From Hyparrhenia diplandra (lineage: Eukaryota > Streptophyta > Magnoliopsida > Poales > Poaceae): a stretch of 64,000 nucleotides of DNA. The notes beneath the pieces are model-generated. The model saw nothing but the letters and a program-made list of their open reading frames with translations. It did not search any database and had not been told where the DNA came from. Each line of letters begins with the position of its first letter. Position 1 is the first letter of the stretch. The translations under genes and the position numbers were made by a program. Positions 45,985 through 55,673 of this stretch are shown here, one piece after another. The stretch spans positions 34,038-98,037 of the forward strand of contig JADLZK010001188.1 in assembly GCA_015847255.1 (NCBI GenBank). Direction: 5' to 3'.

Positions 45985-46200
45985 ATCGTGATCGAATACA
46001 CCGCAATACAGACGAACAACGCTGCCAACGCATCAGGTGGTCGCACCAACATGTACAGCAAGCCGCTCTGTTGTTGTTCGTTCCGTAAATACTATATATA
46101 CCCTCTGCGCCATCATCGTCCAGACATCAGGTGAGCAAAGATCAAACGCGCGCCTGCACTCGATCACTCACCCGGCTGTTAGCTGCTCTGTGTCGGAAGA
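45985..46200 (+). promoter_or_regulatory. Promoter and leader of phytocyanin copy E
   Basis: GAATACACCGCAATACAG, GCTGCCAACGCA, GGTGGTCGCACCAAC, then ACTATATATA (TATA position, about 46090-46099) and CCCTCTGCGCC. Shorter than the C and D promoters, because the segment between the CACCAAC block and the TATA box is deleted. Confidence 0.7.
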
Positions 46201-46904
46201 ATGGCTTCCTATAAGGCGTTGCTCATCGTCGCCGCTGCCATGGCCGTCGTCGTGGGTGGACTGCTCCCGGCAACCGCCTGGCCGACTCCCCACGTGGTTT
46301 TCTGGCAGCTCAACGGCAACTTTGACGACATAATCTACGACCGCATTCCAGCCGGCGAAGCAATCCGTAAGTCACCTATGTTGCCACACGTGTGAATAAT
46401 GCTGCGTCAACAGTCCACCTGATTCACCAACTGATGCATACGGTACGGTTCGTGATTCTTTGCAGACTTCATCTACACACGAGGCTTGCACAACGTGGTG
46501 TCGGTGGACCAGAACGGCTATGACACGTGCGTCCCGCCCCCCGGTGCGGTTCATTGGGACACCGGGGACGACATGGTTCAGCTGCCGACACCCGGACAAT
46601 ACCTTTTCATCTGCGGCATGGCAGCAGCCCCGTCCCACAAATTTTATGGGCCTCTGGGCGAGCAAGACACGAACGGCCCGTCAATCTAAAATTTTAATAT
46701 AACAATATATATAATACTATTGATAAGATATTTTTCTAAAATTTTAATATAACAATTGATATATAATACTATTGATAAGAGTAATTTTTGTTGCAAAAGT
46801 AGTGGTACATCAAAGAAGATAAAAATGATAAAATAACTACGATGGCTAGTTACCTCGAATAAAAGTATGTTTTAATCTTTTTTAAAAAGGCGTTTTTTGG
46901 GCAT

Positions 46905-47132
46905 TTCTTGATGCAAAATCTTTAAGAACACCTTCAAGATCAATTGTGTCTAAAATATCCTTCTCAATGCTGCACATAGCCAAGCCATTTAATCTTTCTT
47001 GTAGCATTGTTGACCCCAAACAATTTTTTAATAGCTTTAATTTGGAGAACCCTTTTGTGATTCTATAGATTGAAGTTCTTGTTTTCTTTCTTTCCTTGTT
47101 TGAGCACCATACTTGTGTTTCTTTGGTAACAT
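46905..47132 (-). pseudogene. Remnant of hAT transposase (N- and C-terminal ends fused)
   Basis: An ATG at 47132 (minus strand) opens MLPKKHKYGAQTRKERKQEL and SIESQKGS, typical of TTF-type zinc-finger hAT transposases. It then jumps, in another frame and without the central catalytic part, to LKLLKNCLGSTMLQERLNGL and SIEKDILDTIDLEGVLKDFA, the hAT C-terminal dimerisation end. The junction is near 47040. The retrotransposon inserted at CTAAC directly before the ATG. Confidence 0.8.
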
Positions 47133-47137
47133 CTAAC

Positions 47138-47658
47138 TGTTAGTATTGATCTCCTCCCGGTGTTGGGCCCAACGGCCCACACCGGAACTTGGTCAACTCC
47201 CTGATCGGGGGAGCCCAACCCAACTTAGGGTTGGAGGGCCCCTGTCACGCGTGCATATATAGGAGGGGTGGGGACCAGCGGCTTAGGTACGTGATTCACT
47301 GCCGCCACTTTCCCCACCTATCCTAACCCCAGTTCCGATCAAGAAGGGGACACAGCTAGTGACGGGATGGACGCCTCCAACACCGCCACTGCATCGACGT
47401 GCTGCCCTAGCACAGAGAAGACCGACGGCTTCCCCATGGCGAACACAGGCAACACCAATACTCTAACCTCTTTTACCCCTCTGTTATCGTTGTTCTTCAT
47501 TACTAGTAGATCTAGGACATGCTGTACATATCTGTTATGCCTTGGTAGATGTACTAGAATACTTATTAGGATCATATACCTATGCTGTTAATCACTTTGT
47601 ATAAGATGTACCCGTTAGATCTACTGCTAGTGATTCTGTAAGTGTTTTTATACTAACA
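47138..47658 (+). repeat. 5' LTR of the non-coding element
   Basis: 521 bp, TGTTAGTAT...ATACTAACA. A TATATATAGG promoter-like box is at 47256-47265. Its last 55 bases recur at 50386-50440. Confidence 0.85.
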
Positions 47659-48767
47659 ATGGTATCACGAGCCTGTCTAGTGTGTAGATCTAGATCGGGT
47701 AGAACTAAGATAAACAAACACCGGTTCAAGTCGGATCGGGAAGATCAGAAATCCTAATCTAAGTTTTTGGTCGCATGTTAGATTCAGATCAATAAGAAAC
47801 TTTTAGAAGGAAATGATCGATTTCGAATCGAGAAAGATCAAATTGCTTTCAGTTTTCCCCGAACCCTAACCCTAAGTGAAGTACATGGACCGGCGGACGG
47901 ACTTGTTCCTCACCGTCGGTCACCACCGCCGGCCGTCGCCTGGACGCCGCGCGGGAAGAATCCTAGCCACCGCGCGGGCTCCGTCGCTAGCTCGGGATTA
48001 GGGCACCACTGCGAGCCCGCTCGACGGCGACGCGCTCACCCTCCGAGGGAGTGCGTTCACCGGCGAAGGGGTCGCTGGCGGCGCCACCGTCTTCTCTCCC
48101 ATCGCCGTCGTTGCTTCGATAATGGGGCGCGGTGTGTGGATGGAGAGAAGGAAGAGATAAGAAGCAGATGGGAGTAGGGGAGGAATGGCCGGACGACGGC
48201 TGACCTCCACTCTCGCCGTCGTCGATGGCTGTGGAGCCACCAGCGGCGCTCCCATGGCGGCGCTGCCGCGCTGTGACTGAGGAAGATAGGGAACTAAGAA
48301 AGAAGTGAATTAGGGTTAGGGTTCCCGGCGCTCAGGCTTTTTATACCTCCGATTTCAGCTCTCAGCCGTCGGATCTAAATCAACGGATCAGAACACGCCA
48401 CTCGGCCACATGGGCATGCGGGTCCTTTTGGCCCGTGCGGGCCTGGCGAAGGCCGTCGCCGGGCCGTTTTGGCCGCTGGGCCAAATGGTTTGCGCGAGCC
48501 TGCTAAGCCACTTTTCAGTTTTCCATTTTATTTTTCAATCAGAAATCAGAAACAAAAAAAAACGCTGGGCCGATTGGGCCGAGCGCGCCCACTACGCTGC
48601 ATGCGGCAGTTGGGCCACTCAGGATGTTTGGGCCGAAATCAGTCACTTAGTTACGCGGGCTGTATGGGCACCCGCATGGGCCATTGGGCCAAATAGCTAA
48701 TAAGCATTAGTTTTAGTTTTTCCTTTATCCGAAATTACATATTCATGGTTTTAGTATATTTTTTTTA

Positions 48768-50150
48768 TTCTCTCTCTAATTCATTTTTTGAACCACCGAG
48801 ATAATTTGTTTTAGAGAGAAATTCAGAATTTTAGCATGTTTCTCGGACAAAGAAATTTTAATTTAGTACACGTTTTTCATTTGCTCGGTTATTTATTGTC
48901 TCTTTAATTAAATTGGAACCAACAGGAAAATTTAATTTTAAGAGCAATTATGTGTTTTAAGTAAATTCATATGATTGATATTTTTGACTCAAGTTGATAA
49001 TATCAATATTACGAATGTTTTAGATTATAAGAATTATTTATGAGATCATTGGTATAAGCCTCCATTTGCTAAGAATTTTCTCGAAGTAATAGTTTCATCC
49101 TCTATTTAAATTGGAACCAACGGGAAAATTTAAACAGAAGAGTAGAAAGATATTTGTGTAAGATTTTAGTTTGAAGTTTGAATTAAGACAAAGTTTCCGC
49201 TGCTAAGTTAATTTAAAGTTTTTTTTTAATTAAATTCGAACCAACGGAGAATTTAATTTAAAAGCAACTATGTTTATTGAGAAAAAATTAAGATTATGTT
49301 TATTTGAATAGATTTTCTTTTTCCATAAGCTATTATCTTTGATGTTTTTGAGTATAAGTTCAATCTCTATTCAAATTTGAACCAACGGGATAATTCGTTT
49401 AGAGAGAGAAATAAGTATTATGAGACGCTTCCGGTCAAAGAAATTTCAGATTTTTAGTATATGTTTCCGCTGTAAAGAATTTCAGAAATATTATTTGATG
49501 AGTTTAGTTAAGTACAAATCTTTGGCAAAAATGCACTAATGTGTAAGATCTTTCAGAGAGAGCAGATGAGGAAAGTAAGATTCAGATTCAACCGCGAATT
49601 AAGATCTTCGTCCTCTATTTAAATTGGAACCAACGAAAAAATTTAAATAGAGGAGTAGAAAGTTATTGATTTAAGTTATATTATGGTATTGTTATCTTCT
49701 GACCAACGTTGATGATAATAATATTATAATTTATAGTTTCAGTTTAAGTTTGAATCTCTGATAAACCTTTTGTGTCAAACTGACCAATTTTTCAGAGAGA
49801 AGATTAAGATAAAGATAAAGTTTCTGCTGTAGTGATGTTGAGTACCTAAGAATAGTTGTGTATGTTACCAAAGTTGTATTATGATGTTGTAATAGCAATA
49901 TTATGAATTTAGCAAGGCACTAATTCTATTTCTGCCCAACGGTGATATAGAATTAGTGAAAAAGAATGTTGTATTAGTCATATTAGTATTATTTAGACCA
50001 AAGTTGTATAATGATATTATAGTTGTTATTCATGAGATTCATGCATTAGATTTATGCATTAATTCTATTTCTGCCCAACGGTGATATAGAATTGATGTAG
50101 AAGAATAATGTTCTATTCTATTTCTGCCCAACGGTGTTATAGATTAGAAC
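48768..50150 (+). repeat. Array of about 11 hairpins with CCAACGG-type loops
   Basis: Inverted repeats at 48768-48820, 48899-48945, 49098-49142, 49219-49265, 49363-49407, 49612-49653, 49688-49732, 49752-49802, 49918-49958, 50057-50097 and 50109-50150. The unit at 49612 has a perfect 14-bp stem (CCTCTATTTAAATT) and the one at 49918 a perfect 12-bp stem (CACTAATTCTAT). Stems differ between units. Loops keep GAACCAACGGG or TGCCCAACGGTG, always on the + strand, which is the sense strand of the element. Confidence 0.85.
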
Positions 50151-51023
50151 TTAAAGTTTTGACTTCATGGATATTAATCCAATAAGATAGAGCAATAAAA
50201 GTTCAGGTTAAGCACTATGTAATGTACTCACTATCAGCAGAGTTTATTTTAGTTCAGTCATTATGATAAGAGTTATAATAAGTTATATGCATGTTTATTC
50301 TGACCAACGTCGGATTAAGCCTGTGTATTATAGAATATTCAGACTTATTTCTGAATATGACAATAAGAGCCAATCTTGGCATTTAAGATGTACCCGTCAG
50401 ATCTACTGCTAGTGATTCTGTAAGTGTTTTTATACTAACACTAACATGATAAAAAAATAAATTAGAAACCAAATCCCTAAAGCCTCTATCGCTACCCATA
50501 AGCACTAAGCATTCAGGGTTATTAATCTTGATCAATTGATCTGTACACTTGTACTAGTTCATACGAATCATACCTTTGCCAAATTGCCGTGGAGGGACAG
50601 AAGGCCGTCCTTGTGTCCGTAGCGGAGTCGCCCTTTACAGAATTGCCATACAGATCAATTAATTGCTGTACAGATCAACTAATCAAGATCAATTAATCAA
50701 TACTAGTTCATACCTTTAGTCCTTTACAGAATTGGAATTGCCGTGAAGAAGGGCAGAAGGCCGATGGCCGGTCCTCGTGTGCGGCGTGCGTAGCGGAGAC
50801 GCCCTTGGCAGTCGCGAACTCACGATCGGCGATCAAGTCTGACGGCGGCTGATGGGCTAATACAGAATTACACGTACACATCTAGTATACACGTACGCTA
50901 CCTCATGGGCCCCCAGCCTCATGGGCCCAAGGGCGTAGCACCGATTGCCCACCCCTAGGGACGGGCCTGATGGCAGACCACTGCGCTCAAGGCATGAAGA
51001 TCCGCGTCACCGTAGACGGATAG

Positions 51024-51300
51024 CGTGCGCGCCTCGGTGTCATGTCGAGTGCGTTGCGTGCCGCTTGCATTGCTTGATCTCGATCTCGGCTTTCATCTGC
51101 GCATCACTGGAAACCTGAAGAGACTATACACGACCTTCAGTTTCTGGAGTGCAGATTTTAATTTCCATATACGTAATGACGAATAAACGTGGCCGGGTAC
51201 TCCGGTATTTTAGTTGAGTTCTTCACGTTTGATGAACTCAAACTAAATTCACGTCGGTACTTAAATAAATCTACCTTCTTTGTGTTTTGCTACTTTTATA
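51024..51300 (+). other. 3' UTR of phytocyanin copy E
   Basis: Closely matches the copy F 3' UTR (GCGTGCGCGCCTCGGTGTCA, CATCTGCGCATCACTGG, CTTCACGTTTGATGAACTC), confirming that 50977 onward is the displaced end of copy E. Confidence 0.8.
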
Positions 51301-51309
51301 TTTGAAATA

Positions 51310-52178
51310 AGAGATCTGCTTCGGTACTCCTCCTTTTTCAAAGAAATACATGGTTCTCTATTGCAGACTTTTCTAATTAATTAAATTAATTTCTTTTTGT
51401 CTCGCATGGGCCCAGCCCATCTAACCCATCCCGGTTCCGGTCCTAACCCAGGCTCTCTAGGTTTGTTCGGTGTTTCTCCGTTTAATACTCGATCGTTGGG
51501 CGAAACGGCGTCGCCCATTTTCATTCCGAGACAGGAAGGCATCATTCAATCTCCACTGCTACAAACGTGTACTAAAGGAACGCCTCCCTTTTTGAGTAGG
51601 GGCGGTTCTTGTTTTGAGCCGTCCATACTATATATTGTATGAACCGCTCTTACTGTGGACAAAGTATGAGCTACCCCTATAGTGTTCACAGTAGGGGCGG
51701 TATATTTTTTTTTGTTACGAGCCGCACCTAGAGTACTTGTTCTACATAGTGCTCGATTGGGAGATTCCCCTTTAGGCCTTATGTGTTCTCGACTCGTACC
51801 AGCTAGTTCGGTTGTTGGGGATTAATTCCAACTAGAACCAATTCACGCAAAGCCACGAGCGGGCTGGCATATCGCTGACATGCAGATAGCCTTCGTTCCA
51901 CTACTCCATGCAGCCTCTGCATGTTCAACCCGCAGCCAAGGCCGTCGCACCGCCCGGGTCGAGCTGCAGCTCCACCGTGGCCTCGCCTGATCGCGCGCGA
52001 GCAGCAGCTCTGCTATTGCCGGTTCGAGTGTGAGTGCACGAGGCACAAGACAGAGACAGAGCTAGCTAGCGGCCGCGTTGTGTGTTCATGACTCCTATGC
52101 TCTTCGCCACAGAATGCAAAAGTCAAGCGTGGTGTTGGACACTGCACAGAAAGACACGGAACCATTAGCTACTATCTA
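51310..52178. other. No gene recognised; GGGGCGGTT inverted motifs
   Basis: At 51558-51735 a CACTGCTACAAACG-like start is followed by AGGGGCGGTTC and GAGCCG(T/C) motifs in both orientations, reminiscent of a small CACTA-type non-autonomous element. The right end was not found. Confidence 0.4.
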
Positions 52179-52268
52179 CTCCCACCGTCCCATTGAAAGT
52201 GTCGTCCGGGAAGCATGTTTGTGAGTGGAACACAGTTTTCCAATGACACTTCAATCGGATGGAGAGAG
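52179..52268. mobile_element. Stowaway-like MITE, 90 bp
   Basis: Ends CTCCCACCGTCCCATTGAAAGTG and CACTTCAATCGGATGGAGAGAG are inverted repeats, flanked by TA on both sides. Confidence 0.8.
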
Positions 52269-52269
52269 T

Positions 52270-53217
52270 AGTGCCTTGCAGTTGGTTATTAATTAGTCAA
52301 CAACCAGAATCATATGGTGCCTTGCATCCGTGTCTCAACGGTGGCGGCGCCCAGCAAGTGTCGGCCGTTGGCGGCAGCGTTGGGAGGACGAGGAGCCGCG
52401 CCGCTGACGGAGCTGCTGCTAGCACGCGCAGGCGAGGTTGCGGTGGAGTTGCTGCTTGGCCAAGGCGGCACTACGGCCTTGGGTGTGGGTGAGGTCGGCC
52501 TCGGCGGTCGCTGCTGTCCTTCTGCGGATGTATTCCGTGCCCATGCTAGAGGTGGAAGACAATGCTGACGAGAGGGGCCTACGTGTCAGTGGGAAGGAGT
52601 GAAGAGAGGGTAGGGGCTGGGGCAGGGGCGGTCATTTCACGTAGCTTGCTGACTCGATCAGAGCTGGACAGTGGAGCTGGCGTGCCATGTAAAAAAAAGT
52701 GGTAAATATGTATTGTTTTTTTCTCTTTATGATGCTAAAAGCGTAGCGTCATTCTTAAGGATGCTATTTGGACAGTGGTCATCCAGTACAATGGTAAAAA
52801 GTTAAATATCCCTGAAACTGTCGACGCCGCTTCCCTCCCCGACGGTAGTCGTCCTCGGCGGCGCTGCCCTTCCGAATAACCCTCCCCGGCTTCTTCTCAA
52901 CAGGAGGAAGCATGGCAAGTGGGACCCGCTTGTCATGCTCTGCTATGAAGGATTGGGTAGGCAATTTTAGGTAGTACCGCTAGAATTGGAATCGAAATAT
53001 AGGTAGTATAAAAATTTGTAGCTACTTAAACTGGCATTTAGTTAGTCACTTTTAGGTAGTATTGCAGGAGATGCTCTAAGGTCGGTCCCTATTTGAGAAC
53101 CATTGGATGGTATAGTCAGTCGAGTCCAGCGGATGAGATCGCGACACGTGCCATCCACTTCCTTCGCTCCTTTATAGTATAGATAGATATGTAGCTTATG
53201 AGATAGAGCCTACACAC
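52270..53217. other. No gene recognised
   Basis: A GC-rich stretch (52340-52570) with compositionally open frames, then AT-rich sequence. No domain or terminal motif seen. Confidence 0.45.
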
Positions 53218-53220
53218 TAA

Positions 53221-54110
53221 GGGTGTGTTTGGTTGGGCTGTGGCTTTTGGAAAAGCAGCTGTGGGCTGTGGCTTTCGAAAAAGTAGCTTTCCAAAAGCAG
53301 CTGTGAGACAGTTAAAAGCCCCTTTGGTTTGGTAGCTGTGGCTTTTGAAACTTTGCTGTCACTGCCAAGCAGGGCCCACATGTCAGCTCCTTCCCTCTTC
53401 TTCCTGCGCTACACGGGCAGGGTGGGTCTTCGTCGCGCATGGGAAAGGGGCAAGATCGGGGACGAGCCGCCGGAGAGGGAGGGCTCGCCCCCGCCCGCCG
53501 GAGCTTGCCCGCTGGGGGCGGATCTCGCGCGACGGCGGAGGCGGAGCTTGACCTCGCAAGCCTTCCCGCGGCCTATTCGCGCTGACGGGCTCGCACCGGA
53601 AACAAGGGAGGGAGGAGGCTCGCCGGCCGGATCTCGCCGCCAGGGCAGAGCTCCAACTCCAAGGGAGGCTGCCACGACAGGCCACATGCCGGGCTACGCC
53701 CGCCCATGGCGGATCTGGCACGCTTGCCGGCTATGGTGGATCCGCGACCTGGCGAGCAGCCATGGGCTAGCGGTGGCGGAGGATTAGTAGGGCGGTGAGG
53801 GAGCGGCGGCGCTTGGGGCGCCCGGTGATGGAGGCGGCGGAGCTGGCGTGTCGTTGAGGGAGGCGCGGTGGAGCTCTTGCCCGCGGTCGCGGTGAAGAAG
53901 AACGACGGAATCGCGGACAGAAGAAAAGAAAGAGGAAAGAAACGAACAGGTACGTGTGTAATGAGTGGCAGGTGGGTAATTTTTTACCCAAAAGCAGCTG
54001 AAAGCAGGGTCTAGGCTGCTTTTGGCTTTGATGAAATTTACACTAGATCAAAAGCAGCTTTTGGCTTTGGCTTTAGATGGAAGCCAGCCAAAAGCCCAAC
54101 CAAACACACC
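53221..54110. mobile_element. PIF/Harbinger-like non-autonomous element with GC-rich core
   Basis: Starts GGGTGTGTTTGGTTGGGCTG and ends, inverted, GGTGTGTTTGGTTGGGCTTT. Flanked by TAA on both sides (53218-53220, 54111-54113). Subterminal parts carry repeated CAAAAGCAGCT and AGCTGCTTTTGG motifs. The core (53340-53900) is GC-rich with open frames but no transposase. It is inserted in the inverted promoter arm upstream of copy F. Confidence 0.85.
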
Positions 54111-54113
54111 TAA

Positions 54114-54312
54114 TAATGCGCACGTATCTGAATATGGTTTCGGTGTCATTGTTATCTGGTATATGTAGTTTATTAGTGTGCAATAATACTGACATCAAAG
54201 TTGAGCGCACTGCGCACGTATGTGTTACGTATCATTTGGTATATACACATCAAACACAACCATTATACTCAGAAAACCAACAACAGAAGTATCTTGTTGT
54301 ACGTGTTGGTGC
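54114..54312 (-). promoter_or_regulatory. Inverted copy of the phytocyanin promoter, next to copy F
   Basis: On the minus strand: GGCACCAACACGTACAACAAG, TTGTTGGTTTTCTGAGTATA, GTGTTTGATGTGTATA and GTGCGCAGTGCGCTCAAC. Same arrangement as at copy E, but truncated at 54110 by the Harbinger-like element, so its TATA and leader part is lost. Confidence 0.8.
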
Positions 54313-54339
54313 CATCACCGGGTAAAAATGGGAGTATGG

Positions 54340-54554
54340 CCGGGACGAAATGACTTGTGATTGAATACACCGCAATACAGACGAGCAACGCTGCCAACGC
54401 ATCCGGTGGTCGCACCAACATGTACAGCAAGGCGGCTCTGGTGTTCGTTCCGTGGCACCCTCTGCGGCATCGTCCGGAAATCAGGTGAACAAGGATCAAA
54501 CGCGCGCCTGCACTCCATCTCTCACCCGGCTGTTAGCTGCCCTGTGTTGGAAGA
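54340..54554 (+). promoter_or_regulatory. Promoter and leader of phytocyanin copy F, TATA box absent
   Basis: Collinear with copy E (GAATACACCGCAATACAG, GCTGCCAACGCATC, GGTGGTCGCACCAAC). Where E has CCGTAAATACTATATATACCC, F has CCGTGGCACCC. So the TATA box seen in the other copies is deleted, while the downstream CTCTGCGGCATCG and leader are kept. Confidence 0.75.
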
Positions 54555-55080
54555 ATGGTTTCCTGTAAGGTGCAGCTCATCGTTGCCGCTGCCATGGCCG
54601 TCGTCGTCGGTGCACTGCTCCCGGCGACCGCCTGGCCGCAAGGCAACGTGGTCGGGGACATGTCCGGCTGGAACCTCGGCGTCAACTATACCGAGTGGGG
54701 CAGAAACAACGACGGCATTCCAGCCGGCGACACACTCGGTACGTCACCTATATATGTCACCACACATGTGAACAACGCTGCGTCTACGTACAGTCCACCT
54801 GCACAATTTGCGCTCGCAATTCACCAACTGATGCATACGGTACGGATCGTGATTCATGGCAGACTTCATCTACACACCAGGCTTGCACAACGTGGTGTCG
54901 GTGGACGAGAACGGCTACAACACGTGCATCCCGCCCGCCAACGCGGCCTCGTGGGACACCGGGTACGACGAGGTTCAGCTGCCGGAACCCGGCGTGTACT
55001 TTTTCATCTGCGGCGTCGCAGACCACTGCGCTCAAGGCATGAAGCTCCGCATCACCGTCATTGACTCGCGAGACGAATAG
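54555..55080 (+). CDS. Phytocyanin (plantacyanin-like blue copper protein) copy F, intact
   Basis: The only complete copy in the window: two exons (54555-54738, 54863-55080), GT-AG phase-1 intron of 124 bp, 133 residues. Residues 1 to about 27 form a signal peptide (LIVAAAMAVVVGALLPATA) for secretion to the apoplast. The cupredoxin domain follows: VGDMSGWNLGVNYTEW, GDTLDFIY, HNVV. Type-1 copper ligands are His70, Cys111, His116 and Met121 (FICGVADHCAQGMK); Cys83 and Cys117 would form the conserved disulfide. One N-glycosylation sequon (Asn44-Tyr-Thr). There is no hydrophobic C-terminal GPI signal, and the length fits the plantacyanin group rather than the longer uclacyanins or early nodulin-like proteins. 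Such proteins carry electrons or act in cell-wall and reproductive signalling; the substrate here is unknown. Its promoter lacks the array's TATA box. Confidence 0.9.
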
Positions 55081-55400
55081 CGTGCGCGCCTCGGTGTCAT
55101 GTCGAGTGTGTTGCGTGCCGTTTGCATTGCTTGCTCTCGATCTCGGCTTTCATCTGCGCATCACTGGAAACCCTGAAGAGAGTACACGACCTTCAGTTTC
55201 TAGAGCGCAGATTTTAATTTCCATATATATACGTAACGACGCTTTCGCAAAAAAAAAAAAAAAATATATACGTAACGACGAATAAACACAGTGGCATACA
55301 CATATGTCCTATGTGGTCGGGTACTCCGAGTTGAGGTCTTCACGTTTGATGAACTCAAACTAAATTCACGTTGGTACTTAAATAAATCTAGCTTCTTTTT
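55081..55400 (+). other. 3' UTR region of phytocyanin copy F
   Basis: Matches the copy E 3' UTR at 51024-51300. An internal duplication of ATATATACGTAACGACG around an A-run (55225-55285) distinguishes it. AATAAA-like signals are near 55282 and 55381. Confidence 0.65.
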
Positions 55401-55469
55401 TGTTTTGCTACTTTTATATGTGATGAAATAAGAGAACTGTTCTGGTGCTCCTCTTTTCAGAAGAATACA

Positions 55470-55672
55470 TCACTACTACCGAAATCATTTTACAAGACCC
55501 TGCCCAATCTTTTCCGCTGGGGGGGCGTTGAGTTTGCCCGCCATGGTTAATGGCCCGCTTAACCAGGGGCCGGCGTTTTTTAATTTTCCGTGGCGGGCAC
55601 CTTTGCCCGCCATGGAAAAATCAAATTTACCGTGGGCAGACATCTTAAAAACTCCTACCACGGTTAATATCT
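55470..55672. mobile_element. CACTA terminus fragment, second family
   Basis: CACTACTACCGAAATCATTTTAC at about 55472 resembles a CACTA terminal repeat. It is followed by subterminal units (TTTGCCCGCCATGGTTAATG, TCCGTGGCGGGCACC) of the same type as at 18.5-19.3 kb. The other terminus is missing. Confidence 0.55.
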
Positions 55673-55673
55673 A

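Larger units (their letters stand above)
47138..50440 (+). mobile_element. Non-coding LTR element (LARD-like) nested in the hAT element
   Basis: Starts TGTTAGTATTGATC, ends TTTTTATACTAACA, with target duplication CTAAC on both sides (47133-47137, 50441-50445). The 5' LTR is 47138-47658. A primer-binding site variant (TGGTATCACGAGCC) begins at 47660. The 3' LTR keeps only its last 55 or so bases (50386-50440). No gag or pol motif was found in 2.7 kb of interior. A GC-rich part (47880-48680) precedes an AT-rich part with a hairpin array. Confidence 0.85.
46625..50969 (-). mobile_element. hAT deletion derivative in copy E, itself hosting an LTR element
   Basis: Ends CAGCCCCGTCCCAC and, inverted, CAGGCCCGTCCCTAGG (11 of 12 matching). 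The direct repeat ATGGCAG flanks both ends (46618-46624, 50970-50976). Without the nested LTR element the hAT part is only about 1.0 kb. It keeps the first and last pieces of a transposase gene on the minus strand. Confidence 0.85.
46201..51023 (+). pseudogene. Phytocyanin copy E, split in exon 2 by a hAT element
   Basis: Exon 1 (46201-46366): MASYKALLIVAAAMAVVVGG signal peptide, then a divergent mature N-terminus that lacks the usual GW motif (PHVVFWQLNGNFDD). Donor GTAAGT in phase 1, intron 46367-46465. Exon 2 runs 46466-46624 (HFIYTRGLHNVVSVDQNGYD, LFICGMA) and resumes after the hAT element at 50977 (DHCAQGMKIRVTVDG, TAG at 51021-51023). Without the element the frame is continuous and all four ligands (HNVV His, FIC Cys, DHC His, GMK Met) are present, so the insertion is what broke this copy. 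As it stands translation would run into the element and stop at 46689. Closest relative: copy F. Confidence 0.85.

Noticed and set aside
47870..47885. Telomere-like CCCTAACCCTAA
   Set aside because: Only two units; such pairs are common in plant leaders and do not indicate an interstitial telomere.
53329..53787. 152-codon open frame in the GC-rich core of the Harbinger-like element
   Set aside because: Arg/Pro/Gly-rich in all frames with no family motif; both strands are open.
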